Assembly (NCBI RefSeq): GCF_014174495.1
Contig: NZ_JACJHR010000039.1
Coordinates: forward strand, 16,337 to 80,336
Length of the DNA: 64,000 nt
Source: Amycolatopsis echigonensis
GTDB taxonomy: Bacteria > Actinomycetota > Actinomycetes > Mycobacteriales > Pseudonocardiaceae
Direction: 5' to 3'
The notes beneath the pieces are model-generated. The model did no database searches, had not been told where the DNA came from, and was given only the letters and a program-made list of their open reading frames with translations. Numbering within the stretch: position 1 is the stretch's first letter; each line of letters opens with the position of its first letter. Below are positions 40,765-49,419 of the stretch, piece by piece. A program made the translations under genes and the position numbers.

Positions 40765-42795
40765 ATGATCACGCGCGCACTCCCCTCGCTGCCGTACGAG
40801 ATCATCGAGGACGAGGACGTCCGGATCCCGGTTTCGGACGGCACCCGGCTGGCGGCGCGGATCTGGCGGCCCGCCGGATCGGAATCGCTGCCCGTGCCGG
40901 GAATCGTCGAGTACATCCCGTACCGCAAGCGAGACCTGACGTCCGTCCGCGACTCGATCCACCATCCTTATCTCGCGGGGCACGGCTACGCCTGCGTGCG
41001 CGTCGACCTGCGCGGCTCCGGCGAGTCGGAGGGCGTGCTCGCGGACGAATACCTGGAACAGGAACAACAAGACGCCGAGGACGTGCTGGCCTGGCTCGCC
41101 GACCGGCCGTGGTGCGACGGGCGCACCGGCATGATGGGCATTTCCTGGGGCGGGTTCGCCGCGCTGCAGGTGGCGGCGCGGAAACCGCCGAGCCTCGGCG
41201 CGATCGTCATCTCGTCGTTCACCGACGACCGGTTCGCCGACGACATGCACTACATGGGCGGCTGCCTGCTGTCGGACAACATCGCCGAGTCCGGGACGAT
41301 GTTCGGCGAGGCCACGATGCCGCCCGATCCGGCGCTGGTGGGGGACCGCTGGCGCGAGATGTGGCTGGAGCGGCTGGAAAACTGCAGCCTGTGGGCCGAA
41401 CAGTGGCTGCGTCACCAGCGTCGCGACAGCTACTGGCGGCACGCCTCGGTTTCCGAGGACTACGCCGGCGTGCAGTGTCCGGTGCTCGCGTCCAGCGGCT
41501 GGGCCGACGGCTATTCCAACGCGGTCACCCGGCTGCTGGCGAATCTCGACGTGCCGTGCCGCGGGCTGATCGGGCCGTGGTCGCACAAGTACCCGCACCT
41601 CGGCGAGCCCGGTCCGGCGATCGGGTACCTGCAGGAGGTCGTGCGCTGGTGGGACCACTGGCTGAAGGACGTCGACAACGGCGTGATGGACGGCCCGGTC
41701 CTGCGCACGTGGATGCAGGAAAGCGTGCCGCCGTCGACGTCCTATGAGGACCGTCCGGGCCGCTGGGTCGGGGAGTCGGAGTGGCCTTCGCCGCACATCC
41801 GGCCGACGGACTACGCGTTGGCGCGGCACCGGCTCGCGCGGCCCGGCGAGCCGGTGGCCGAGGAGCCGTTGAGCGTTTCCTCGCCCTTGTCGGTCGGGCA
41901 GTTCGCCGGGAAATGGGCGTCGTACAGCGCGCCGCCGGACCTGCCGTACGACCAGCGCGAGGAGGACGGCGGGTCGCTCGTGTTCGACACGGACGTGCTC
42001 GCCGACCGTTGCGAAATCCTCGGCGCGCCGGTGGTGAAGCTGCGGGTCTCGGCGGACCAGCCGGTGGCGATGGTGGCCGCGCGGCTGTCGGACGTCGCCC
42101 CGGACGGACGGGCGACGCGGGTGACCTACGGCCTGCTGAACCTCACGCACCGGGACGGCCACGAGGAACCGAAACCCCTTGCCCCCGGCGAAGAGTGCAC
42201 TGTGGACTTTGAACTGAACGGGGTGGCGCAGGCGTTCCCGGCCGGTCACCGGATCCGGCTCGCGCTGTCCACTTCGTACTGGCCGCTCGCGTGGCCGCCG
42301 CCGAAACCGGTTACTCTCTCCGTGCGGACCGGGGCGAGCGCGCTGACCCTGCCGGTGCGGCCGACCGGCGAACCGGACGAGGTCGCCCCGGACGAGTTCG
42401 GCGAGCCGGAAGGGACGCCGCCGCTGCCGACCACGCAGCTGAGCCGGCCGGAACAGAAGTGGACGGTTTCGCGGGACCTGGTCGCCTACCACTCGGCATT
42501 GGACGTCGTGAAGAACTCCGGCACGATCCGGTACGACGACATCGACCTGGAAATCACCCGCGACGTGCACGAGTGCTACACCTGGGTTGCCGACGATTTC
42601 TGTTCCCCGGCCGCGGAAACCTCGTGGACGGTGACCTTCGAACGGGACGACTGGCTGGTCCGGACGGAGACGTACACGCGGGTCAGCTGCACCCCGGAGG
42701 AGTTCGTGATCGACGCTCAGCTGGACGGCTACGAGGGGGACCGGCGGCTGGTGTCGAGGAACTGGCATCGCCGGGTGCCGCGCGATCTCCTGTGA
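40765..42795 (+). CDS. CocE/NonD-family hydrolase (X-Pro dipeptidyl-peptidase-like)
   Basis: A 676-residue hydrolase. The N-terminal alpha/beta domain has PYRKRDLTSVRDSIHHPYLA, CVRVDLRGSGESEG and the nucleophile motif GMMGISWGGFAALQ (Ser about 124); SGWADGYSNAVTRLL and GPWSHKYPHLGEPG supply acid and His regions. A C-terminal jelly-roll (PepX_C) domain starts near residue 400. Relatives cleave esters or amides such as cocaine or acyl-peptides. No signal peptide is visible, so it is cytosolic. Substrate unknown. Confidence 0.87.
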   Translation: MITRALPSLPYEIIEDEDVRIPVSDGTRLAARIWRPAGSESLPVPGIVEYIPYRKRDLTSVRDSIHHPYLAGHGYACVRVDLRGSGESEGVLADEYLEQEQQDAEDVLAWLADRPWCDGRTGMMGISWGGFAALQVAARKPPSLGAIVISSFTDDRFADDMHYMGGCLLSDNIAESGTMFGEATMPPDPALVGDRWREMWLERLENCSLWAEQWLRHQRRDSYWRHASVSEDYAGVQCPVLASSGWADGYSNAVTRLLANLDVPCRGLIGPWSHKYPHLGEPGPAIGYLQEVVRWWDHWLKDVDNGVMDGPVLRTWMQESVPPSTSYEDRPGRWVGESEWPSPHIRPTDYALARHRLARPGEPVAEEPLSVSSPLSVGQFAGKWASYSAPPDLPYDQREEDGGSLVFDTDVLADRCEILGAPVVKLRVSADQPVAMVAARLSDVAPDGRATRVTYGLLNLTHRDGHEEPKPLAPGEECTVDFELNGVAQAFPAGHRIRLALSTSYWPLAWPPPKPVTLSVRTGASALTLPVRPTGEPDEVAPDEFGEPEGTPPLPTTQLSRPEQKWTVSRDLVAYHSALDVVKNSGTIRYDDIDLEITRDVHECYTWVADDFCSPAAETSWTVTFERDDWLVRTETYTRVSCTPEEFVIDAQLDGYEGDRRLVSRNWHRRVPRDLL

Positions 42796-42799
42796 CGGG

Positions 42800-45184
42800 T
42801 TATTCGACGAGTTGTTCGGAGACCGCCCGGTCGCCGAGTGCGATGGCTTCCTGGGGAGTCCCGTCGGAGATCTTGCGCAGCGTCGCGGCGGCTGTCTTGA
42901 ACAGCGGCTGCTTCGACACTGGATCCCAGTCCGTGATGGTCAGCTCGTTGGCCGCGCGGACGCCGTCCGCGCCGGTCGGGTCGGGGGTGTCCCAGTAGCC
43001 GTAGTGGAACGGCAGGAACAGCACTCCGTCGCGGATCCCGCACGGGCGCGCCTTGGCGCGGACGCGTCCGCGCGGGGTCCGGATCTCGATCAGGTCGCCC
43101 TCGGCGATTCCGCCGCGTTCGGCGTCGCGGCAGGACAGCTCGGCCCAGACGTCCGGGGCGGCGGTCTCCAGCTGCGGCGCGCGGCCGGTCTTCGTCCGGG
43201 TGTGGAAGTGGTACAGCGTCCGCCCGGTGATCAGCGCGAACGGGTAGTCGGCGCTGGGCGGTTCGGCCGGCACGAGGTACTCGGCCGGCTTGAGCATGGC
43301 TTTGCCGTCGGGGTTGTACTCCCGGTATTCCTCCGGCTTGACCGGCTCGCCGGTGTGCAAATCCTTGCCGTATTCCTCGCAGTAGTCCGGGTCGGCGAAG
43401 AACGTGCCGTCGGCGTAAAGCCGCTCGGTGCCGTCCGGATGGGCTTCGCCGACCGGCCACTGGACTCCGCTGACCACCCGGAGCTTCTCGTAGGACAGTC
43501 CACTGTAGTCGCAGGGCCGTCCGGCGGAAGCCTTTTGCCAAGCCTGGTATGCGGATTCGGCGTCGTGCCACGGCGGGAAGGCAGCGCCGTCGCGGTCGCG
43601 CAAGTCCATCCGGCGGGCGTAGTCGAGGAAAATGTCGAGGTCCGGCCGCGCTTGCCCGGGCGGGTCGACCGCCTTCTCGGACAGATGCACGGTGCGGTCG
43701 GCGTTCGTGAAGGTCCCGGTTTTCTCGCCCCACATTGCCGCGGGCAGCACCACGTCGGCGAATTCCGCGGTTTCCGTGCGGAAGGCGTCCTGCACGACGA
43801 GGAAAAGGCTTTCCTGGCCGAGAATCTTCCGGACCCGGGCCAGTTCGGGAAGCGACACCGCGGGGTTGGTCGCGGAGATCCACCAGAACTTCAGGTCGCC
43901 GCTCTCGGCGAGGCCGAGCATCTTCATCAGGTGGGTCGGCGGGCCGTCGTGCGGGATCTGCTCCATCGGCACGTTCCACAGCTCGGCCAGCTGAGCCACG
44001 TGCGCGTCGTTGTTCCAGTTCCGGAACCCGGTGAGGTCGCCGTCGGCTCCGCATTCGCGGGTGTTCTCCGCGCTCGGCTGGCCGTTCATCTGGAGCACCC
44101 CGCAGCCCGGCCTGCCCAGCATTCCGCGCAGCAGCACGAGGTTCTTCACCTGCACCGCCGCGGCCGTAGCCTGATGCGATTGGTAGAACCCTTGCAGCAC
44201 CGTGCACAGCAGCCGATCCGTGGTGCCGACCAGCCTTGCCGCGGCCCGGATGTCGTCCGCCGGGACGCCGCAGATCGACGCCGCGCGCTCGGGCGGATAG
44301 TCGCGGACGACCTTGACGAGATCGTCGTACCCCACGGTGTGCTGGTCGATCCACGCGTCGTCGCACCAGCCGCGGAGCACGACCTCGTGCAGGATTCCGT
44401 TCAGCAGCGCGACATTCGTGCCGGGCAGCGGAGCCAGATGCAGCTCGGCCGCCTCCGCGACCGGGGTCTTCCGCGGGTCGACGCACAGTAGCCGCGGCGG
44501 GCGCGGACCGGCGATCCGGTCGAGGATGCGTGACCACAGCACCGGTTGCGTCGCGGCGACGTTGTGCCCGAAGAGTGCGATGACGTCGGCGTGGTCGATG
44601 TCGGTGTAGGAGGACGGCTGGCCGTCGCAGCCGAAGCTCTCCTTGAGCGATTCGCCCGCGGTCGCGGTGCACAGCCGCGTGTTGCCGTCGAGATGGTTCG
44701 TGCCGAGCGCGCCGCGCGCGATCGCGGCCAGGGTGTAGTACTCCTCGGCGAAAAGCTGTCCGCTGGTGTAGAAGCCGAGCGAGCCGGGTCCTTCGGTGTC
44801 GAGCACCGCGCGGCTGCGCTGGACGATCCGGTCCATCGCTTCGTCCCAAGTGGACTCGCGGAGCACGCCGTCATCCCGGACCAGCGGCGTGCGCAGCCGG
44901 TCCGGCGCGTTGTTGGCCTGCCAGCCGAAGAGATCCTTGGGATCGAGCCGTCCGCGGTTGACGCGGTCGTCGGCCCGGCCGCGGACGCCGGCGATCCGGC
45001 CGTCCTTCACCGCGAGGTCGAGGCCGTCGCCGTTCGAGTGCAGGACCGCGGCGGTGCGGACCCAGCGGTCGACGTCGCCGACCTCGAGGCCGTCGGCGAG
45101 GTGGCAGTCGACGCGCACCGGCCAGTCCTCGCCCGGGCCGTACGGCGTGCGCGTGCCCCATGGTTCGGCGATTCCGTCCCGCAC
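42800..45184 (-). CDS. Molybdopterin oxidoreductase (DMSO-reductase family) lacking the 4Fe-4S cysteines
   Basis: A 794-residue bis-molybdopterin enzyme related to nitrate reductase and formate dehydrogenase. Where relatives have C-x2-C-x3-C it reads RTAAVLHSNGDGLDLAV (Ala, His, Asp), and the fourth cysteine position in GRLDPKDLFGW is also Asp, so no cluster should form. The Mo-ligand cysteine is kept in NTRLCTATAGES, and LFGHNVAATQP, LQMNGQPSAENTRECGADGD and TGRTLYHFHTRTKTGR bind the pterins. The start is GTG 45184 after GAGGGAG. No electron-transfer subunit is adjacent; the substrate is unknown. Confidence 0.85.
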   Translation of the reverse strand: MRDGIAEPWGTRTPYGPGEDWPVRVDCHLADGLEVGDVDRWVRTAAVLHSNGDGLDLAVKDGRIAGVRGRADDRVNRGRLDPKDLFGWQANNAPDRLRTPLVRDDGVLRESTWDEAMDRIVQRSRAVLDTEGPGSLGFYTSGQLFAEEYYTLAAIARGALGTNHLDGNTRLCTATAGESLKESFGCDGQPSSYTDIDHADVIALFGHNVAATQPVLWSRILDRIAGPRPPRLLCVDPRKTPVAEAAELHLAPLPGTNVALLNGILHEVVLRGWCDDAWIDQHTVGYDDLVKVVRDYPPERAASICGVPADDIRAAARLVGTTDRLLCTVLQGFYQSHQATAAAVQVKNLVLLRGMLGRPGCGVLQMNGQPSAENTRECGADGDLTGFRNWNNDAHVAQLAELWNVPMEQIPHDGPPTHLMKMLGLAESGDLKFWWISATNPAVSLPELARVRKILGQESLFLVVQDAFRTETAEFADVVLPAAMWGEKTGTFTNADRTVHLSEKAVDPPGQARPDLDIFLDYARRMDLRDRDGAAFPPWHDAESAYQAWQKASAGRPCDYSGLSYEKLRVVSGVQWPVGEAHPDGTERLYADGTFFADPDYCEEYGKDLHTGEPVKPEEYREYNPDGKAMLKPAEYLVPAEPPSADYPFALITGRTLYHFHTRTKTGRAPQLETAAPDVWAELSCRDAERGGIAEGDLIEIRTPRGRVRAKARPCGIRDGVLFLPFHYGYWDTPDPTGADGVRAANELTITDWDPVSKQPLFKTAAATLRKISDGTPQEAIALGDRAVSEQLVE

Positions 45185-45215
45185 CCTGTCTCCCTCTTTC
45201 AGCCGACTCGCGCGG

Positions 45216-45240
45216 GTACCCCGGCAGGCGGCGGCCAAAC
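45216..45240 (-). promoter_or_regulatory. sigmaB-type promoter of the molybdopterin oxidoreductase
   Basis: Minus strand GTTT (45240-45237), 15 bases, GGGTAC (45221-45216), 31 bases before GTG 45184. A perfect match. Confidence 0.65.
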
Positions 45241-45245
45241 TCCGG

Positions 45246-45270
45246 GTTTCGCCCGCGACCCCTCGGGTAC
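45246..45270 (+). promoter_or_regulatory. sigmaB-type promoter of the 45309-47157 operon
   Basis: GTTT (45246-45249), 15 bases, GGGTAC (45265-45270). A perfect match; its -35 lies 5 bases from the -35 of the divergent promoter. Confidence 0.65.
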
Positions 45271-45308
45271 GCGCCGAGAGGAGGCCCGCGCGGAGGAGGT
45301 CCTGGCAG

Positions 45309-45761
45309 ATGACTGAGCACCGCACGCTCGTAGTCCTGGACGAAGGCGCCCGCGGCGAGGCCCCGCCGGGCTGGCGGCAGGCGGCGCCGGAACACCGGGT
45401 CGTGCACTGCCCGCCGGAGAAGGCCCCGACGCTGCTCGACCAGGCGGCGGGCACTCGTCCGCTGGCCGACGTGGTGGCGGGCGGCCAGCTGGCGCCGGTC
45501 GCGCTGCGGCTGGCCGAACGGTACCCGCACGCGGTGCGCTCGGTGCTGCTCGTCGGGCCCGACCCAGAGGGCGACGGCCGCGCGTCCCGTGAATGGTTCG
45601 CCGCGCACGGCACGCGCGTCGCCTCGGTGCGCGAGGCCGGGGTCGAGGTCGAGGTGCTCCCGCACGGTCCGGCCGGCGCTCCGCTGACCGAACCGCGAGT
45701 CGCCGCGGCGGTGGCGTCGACGCTCGACCGGCTTCCGGCGGTCCGCCGCCCGGACTGGTGA
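45309..45761 (+). CDS. Small alpha/beta-hydrolase-like protein without nucleophile
   Basis: A 150-residue protein. DVVAGGQLAPVALRLAERYP followed by VRSVLLVGPD resembles the nucleophile elbow and following strand of alpha/beta hydrolases, but the GxSxG serine is replaced (AGGQLAP), and the catalytic His region is absent. It is about half the usual length, so it is either a binding protein or a reduced remnant kept in frame. ATG 45309 follows GGAGGAGG. It precedes the alcohol dehydrogenase by 20 bases. Confidence 0.6.
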   Translation: MTEHRTLVVLDEGARGEAPPGWRQAAPEHRVVHCPPEKAPTLLDQAAGTRPLADVVAGGQLAPVALRLAERYPHAVRSVLLVGPDPEGDGRASREWFAAHGTRVASVREAGVEVEVLPHGPAGAPLTEPRVAAAVASTLDRLPAVRRPDW

Positions 45762-45781
45762 CGTGAGGAGGAGCGAACGAA

Positions 45782-46984
45782 GTGAAGGCTGTGGTGTGGC
45801 ACGGAACTGGGGACATCCGGCTCGACGAGGTGCCCGACCCGAAAATTCTCGAACCCAGCGACGCGATCGTGCGCATCACTCGCAGTGCGATCTGCGGCAC
45901 TGACCTGCACCTGGTGCGCGGCACGATGCCCGGCATGGCCGAAGGGACCGTGCTCGGGCACGAGGGAGTGGGCGTCGTCGAAGAGGTCGGGCCCGCGGTG
46001 CGCGGGTTCTCGCCCGGCGATCGCGTGGTGATCCCGTCGACCATCTCGTGCGGCACGTGTTCCTACTGCCGCTCCGGCTACTACGCGCAATGCGATCGCG
46101 CGAACCCGAACGGCCCGTCGGCGGGCACCTGCTTCTTCGGCGGGCCGGAAGCCACCGGCTCGGTCGACGGGCTGCAGGCCGAGTACGCGCGGGTCCCGTT
46201 CGCCATGACGTCGCTGGTCCGCGTCCCGGACGCGGTGAGCGACGACCGCGCGATCCTGCTGTCCGACATCTTCCCGACCGCGTGGTTCGGCGCGCGCCTG
46301 GCCGAGATCAGCCGCGGGGACAGCGTGCTGGTGCTCGGCGCGGGCGTGGTCGGCCAGTTCGCGATCGCTTCGGCGAAACGCCAGGGCGCGGGCCGGGTGT
46401 TCGCGGTGGACGGCATCGCGTCCCGGCTGGACAAGGCGCGCGAACAGAACGCCGAGACGATCAACTTCAACGAGGAGGACCCGGTCGCGCTTGTCCGCGA
46501 ACTCACCGGCGGGATCGGCGTGGACCGGGTGATCGACGCGGTCGGCGTGGACGCGGAACGGCCGAAGACCGGTCCCGCGGCACCGGCGGAGACCTCGCAC
46601 TTCGACCAGGAACGTGCCGAGGTCGCGCCCGACGCGGCACCGGACGGCGAGCTGTGGGTGCCGGGCGACGCGCCGAGCCAGGCAGCGCGCTGGGCCGTGG
46701 ACGCGGTTGCGAAGGCGGGCAGCATCGGCGTGATCGGGGTCTACCCGCCGGGGTTCGAAGGATTCCCGTTCGGGACCGCGATGAACAAGAACCTGACGAT
46801 CCACCTGGGCAACTGCAACCATCGCCGCTACCTGCCGGAGCTGCTGGACCTCGTGCGCACCGACGTCGTCGACCCGACCGCGTTCATCACGCGCCGCGAG
46901 GAGCCGACGGCGGCGATCGAGGCGTACGAGTCGTTCGACCGGCGCGAGGACGGCTGGCTCAAGACCGTGCTGGAGGCGGCATGA
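45782..46984 (+). CDS. Zinc-dependent alcohol dehydrogenase (formaldehyde-dehydrogenase-like)
   Basis: A 400-residue MDR-family dehydrogenase. Catalytic zinc ligands are Cys in SAICGTDLHLV (about 39) and the GHE of VLGHEGVGVVEEVG (about 60). The structural-zinc lobe has CGTCSYCRSGYYAQC (about 90-104). The NAD motif is VLVLGAGVVGQFAIASAKRQG. A long insert (about 258-300), containing HFDQERAEVAPDAAPDG, is typical of glutathione-independent formaldehyde dehydrogenases. The start is GTG 45782; the next small gene starts in its stop codon. Confidence 0.88.
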   Translation: MKAVVWHGTGDIRLDEVPDPKILEPSDAIVRITRSAICGTDLHLVRGTMPGMAEGTVLGHEGVGVVEEVGPAVRGFSPGDRVVIPSTISCGTCSYCRSGYYAQCDRANPNGPSAGTCFFGGPEATGSVDGLQAEYARVPFAMTSLVRVPDAVSDDRAILLSDIFPTAWFGARLAEISRGDSVLVLGAGVVGQFAIASAKRQGAGRVFAVDGIASRLDKAREQNAETINFNEEDPVALVRELTGGIGVDRVIDAVGVDAERPKTGPAAPAETSHFDQERAEVAPDAAPDGELWVPGDAPSQAARWAVDAVAKAGSIGVIGVYPPGFEGFPFGTAMNKNLTIHLGNCNHRRYLPELLDLVRTDVVDPTAFITRREEPTAAIEAYESFDRREDGWLKTVLEAA

Positions 46985-47157
46985 CCGAGGAACGCCCCGT
47001 GGAAGAGCAGACGGCGAACCCGCGCCGCACTCAGGTCGACAAGGACGAGAAGCAGCCGCCCCGGCGGCCCGAACCGGAGAGCCCGCTGGAAGACGAGGAG
47101 GGCCGGTCGAAGCGCGGGCATCCGCAGCTGGGCGACAATTTCCGCGGCGAAAGCTGA
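46981..47157 (+). CDS. Small charged hypothetical protein coupled to the dehydrogenase
   Basis: A 58-residue hydrophilic protein, rich in Glu, Arg, Pro and Lys, with no hydrophobic core, probably disordered. It begins MTEERPVEEQTANPRRTQ and ends in GHPQLGDNFRGES. The ATGA overlap with the dehydrogenase gene supports translation. No family recognised. Confidence 0.6.
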   Translation: MTEERPVEEQTANPRRTQVDKDEKQPPRRPEPESPLEDEEGRSKRGHPQLGDNFRGES

Positions 47158-47181
47158 CCCGAGTACCCGGTACAACGGCTG

Positions 47182-47206
47182 GTTTAACGTCGAAATCCGC
47201 GGTTAA
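47182..47206 (+). promoter_or_regulatory. Weak sigmaB-like promoter before the glycosyltransferase pair
   Basis: GTTT (47182-47185), 15 bases, GGTTAA (47201-47206), 9 bases before ATG 47216. Correct spacing but an imperfect -10. Confidence 0.3.
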
Positions 47207-47215
47207 GCCAGTCCC

Positions 47216-48148
47216 ATGAGGATCTTGCTCTGGCACGTGCACGGGTCGTGGACGGACGCGTTCGTCCGCGGCCGGCACGAGTACTTCGTCCCGGCGAGCC
47301 CGGACGGAGCGCCGTGGGGACTGGGCCGGGCGGGACGGGACTGGCCGTCGGTGACCGAGGTCCCGGTCGACCGGCTCGCGGACGCCCGGCCGGACGTGGT
47401 CGTGCTCCAGCGGCCGGAGGAAGCCGCGTTCGTCCGGCCGCAGCTGGGCTCGCGGGTGCCGATGGTGTACGTCGAGCACAACGCGCCGCGGCACGGCGCC
47501 GCGGTCTCCCGGCATCCGATGGCCGACCAGGACGAGGTGCCGATCGTGCACGTCACCTCGTACAACGCGCTGATGTGGGACAACGGGATCGCGCCCGTGG
47601 TCGTCATCCCGCACGGCATCCCGGACCCCGGCGAGCGCTACACCGGCGAGCTGCCCGCGGGCGCGGCGATGATCAACGAACCGCGGCGCCGCGCCCGCGT
47701 GACCGGTGCCGACCTGCTGCCGGCGTTCCGCGAAATCGCGCCGGTGAACGTGTTCGGCATGGGCACCGAAGGCTTGCCCGGCGGACAGGGCGACGTGCGT
47801 CCGCCGCGGCTGCACGACGAACTCGCCCGGCACCGCGTGTACTTGCACACCGCGCGCTGGACGTCGCTGGGGCTGTCGCTGCTGGAAGCGATGCACCTGG
47901 GCATGCCGATCGTCGCGGTGGCCTCCACGGAAGCGCCTTCGGCGGTGCCGCCGGACGCCGGGGTGTGCTCCGCTGACATCGAAGTGCTCGCGCGCCGGTT
48001 CCGGGAACTCGTGCACGAACCGGATTTCGCCGTGCTGGCAGGCAAAGCGGCCCGCGAACACGCACTGGCGCACTTCGGCCTCGACGCGTTCTTGTCGCGC
48101 TGGGACCGCCTGCTCGCCGAAACCGTCCCCGCTGCGGAAGGAGTCTGA
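47216..48148 (+). CDS. Glycosyltransferase (GT4-like)
   Basis: A 310-residue GT-B glycosyltransferase, somewhat short. The N-terminus MRILLWHVHGSWTDAFVRG and acceptor-side VVVLQRPEEAAF are followed by the donor-binding half: RVYLHTARWTSLGLSLLEAM (E in the GLSLLEAM helix) and GMPIVAVASTEAPSAV (about 210-245), typical of GT4. ATG 47216. It overlaps the second glycosyltransferase (TGATG), so both probably act in one glycan or glycolipid pathway. Confidence 0.8.
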   Translation: MRILLWHVHGSWTDAFVRGRHEYFVPASPDGAPWGLGRAGRDWPSVTEVPVDRLADARPDVVVLQRPEEAAFVRPQLGSRVPMVYVEHNAPRHGAAVSRHPMADQDEVPIVHVTSYNALMWDNGIAPVVVIPHGIPDPGERYTGELPAGAAMINEPRRRARVTGADLLPAFREIAPVNVFGMGTEGLPGGQGDVRPPRLHDELARHRVYLHTARWTSLGLSLLEAMHLGMPIVAVASTEAPSAVPPDAGVCSADIEVLARRFRELVHEPDFAVLAGKAAREHALAHFGLDAFLSRWDRLLAETVPAAEGV

Positions 48149-49359
48149 TGAGGATCTCGATGGTGTCCGAACACGCCAGCCCGCTCGCCGCGCTGGGGGA
48201 GGAGGACGCGGGCGGCCAGAACGTCCATGTGGCCGACCTTTCCGCGGCGCTGGTGCGCGCCGGCCACGACGTGACTGTCTACACGCGCCGCGACGACCCG
48301 GACTCGCCGGACACGGTGGAGACGCCCGCGGGCTACCGCGTGGTGCATGTACCGGCTGGCCCGCCGCGGCGGCTGCCGAAGGACGAGCTTCTGCCGTACA
48401 TGGGGGAATTCGGCAGCTGGCTGCGCGACCGGTGGACGGAGGAGCCGCCGGACGTGGCGCACGCGCACTTTTGGATGTCCGGCGTGGCCACGGTTCTCGC
48501 CGCGCGCGAGGCCGGGGTGCCGACCGTGCAGACTTTTCACGCGCTCGGCGTCGTGAAGCGGCGGCATCAAGGGGACGCGGACACGAGCCCGCCGGACCGG
48601 ATGCGGCTGGAGCGGATGATCGGCAAGCAGGTCGACCGGATCGTCGCGACCTGCTCGGACGAGGTGTTCGAACTGGCTCGGCAGGGGGTGCCGCGGCAGC
48701 GGATCTCGGTGGTGCCGTGCGGGGTCGACCTCGACCGGTTCGGCGGAGGCGGCCCGGTCGCGCCGCGGAACGCGCCGAAGCGGGTCGTTTCGGTGGGGAG
48801 GCTGGTGCCGCGCAAGGGATTCGACCTGGCGATCGCGGCGTTGGCTCGCGTGCCGGAGACCGAGCTGGTGATCGCGGGCGGACCGGCTTCCGGAGCGCTT
48901 TCCCGGGACCCGGAGGCCCAGCGGTTGCAGCGGCTCGCGGAGAAGCTCGGGGTGGCCGACCGGGTGCAGCTGGCGGGGCAGGTGAGCCGGGCTGAGATGC
49001 CGGCCTTGTTGCGTTCGGCGGACGCGGTGCTGTGCACGCCGTGGTACGAGCCGTTCGGGATCGTTCCCCTCGAGGCCATGGCCTGCGGGGTTCCGGTGGT
49101 GGCCGCTGCCGTCGGCGGTTTGACGGACACCGTGGTGGACGGGATCACCGGGCGGCTGGTGCCGCCGCGCGATCCGGCGCGGCTGGCCGCCCGGTTGCGG
49201 GCGTTGCTGGACGAGCCCGCGGAGCTGGAAGCACTGGGGACCGCGGGGCAGGAGCGGGTCCGGGCGCGGTACTCCTGGGACCGGATCGCGGCCGAGACTG
49301 TGCGGGCGTACGAGAAGGCCATGCCGGTGGGGGAGTCCGGCTGGGCCGCGGTGCCGTGA
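48148..49359 (+). CDS. GT4-family glycosyltransferase
   Basis: A 403-residue GT-B enzyme resembling MshA/PimB-type retaining transferases. The N-terminal loop is EEDAGGQNVHVADLSAALVR (about 17-36), the phosphate-binding segment VSVGRLVPRKGFDLAI (about 213) and the donor motif PWYEPFGIVPLEAMACGVP (about 295), with the EPFGIVPLE glutamates contacting the nucleotide sugar. ATG 48148 overlaps the previous stop. It probably uses UDP- or GDP-sugars; the acceptor is unknown. Confidence 0.87.
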   Translation: MRISMVSEHASPLAALGEEDAGGQNVHVADLSAALVRAGHDVTVYTRRDDPDSPDTVETPAGYRVVHVPAGPPRRLPKDELLPYMGEFGSWLRDRWTEEPPDVAHAHFWMSGVATVLAAREAGVPTVQTFHALGVVKRRHQGDADTSPPDRMRLERMIGKQVDRIVATCSDEVFELARQGVPRQRISVVPCGVDLDRFGGGGPVAPRNAPKRVVSVGRLVPRKGFDLAIAALARVPETELVIAGGPASGALSRDPEAQRLQRLAEKLGVADRVQLAGQVSRAEMPALLRSADAVLCTPWYEPFGIVPLEAMACGVPVVAAAVGGLTDTVVDGITGRLVPPRDPARLAARLRALLDEPAELEALGTAGQERVRARYSWDRIAAETVRAYEKAMPVGESGWAAVP

Positions 49360-49419
49360 CGCCGGGGAGCGTGCCGGGCCGGACGGCTCTTCGCTGATCC
49401 GGCCCGGCAAGCCTCCCGG

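Noticed and set aside
42800..48073. A single 1757-codon minus-strand frame
   Set aside because: Only the part below 45184 shows family motifs and a ribosome site; the rest is antisense to the alcohol dehydrogenase and glycosyltransferase genes and has shadow composition.
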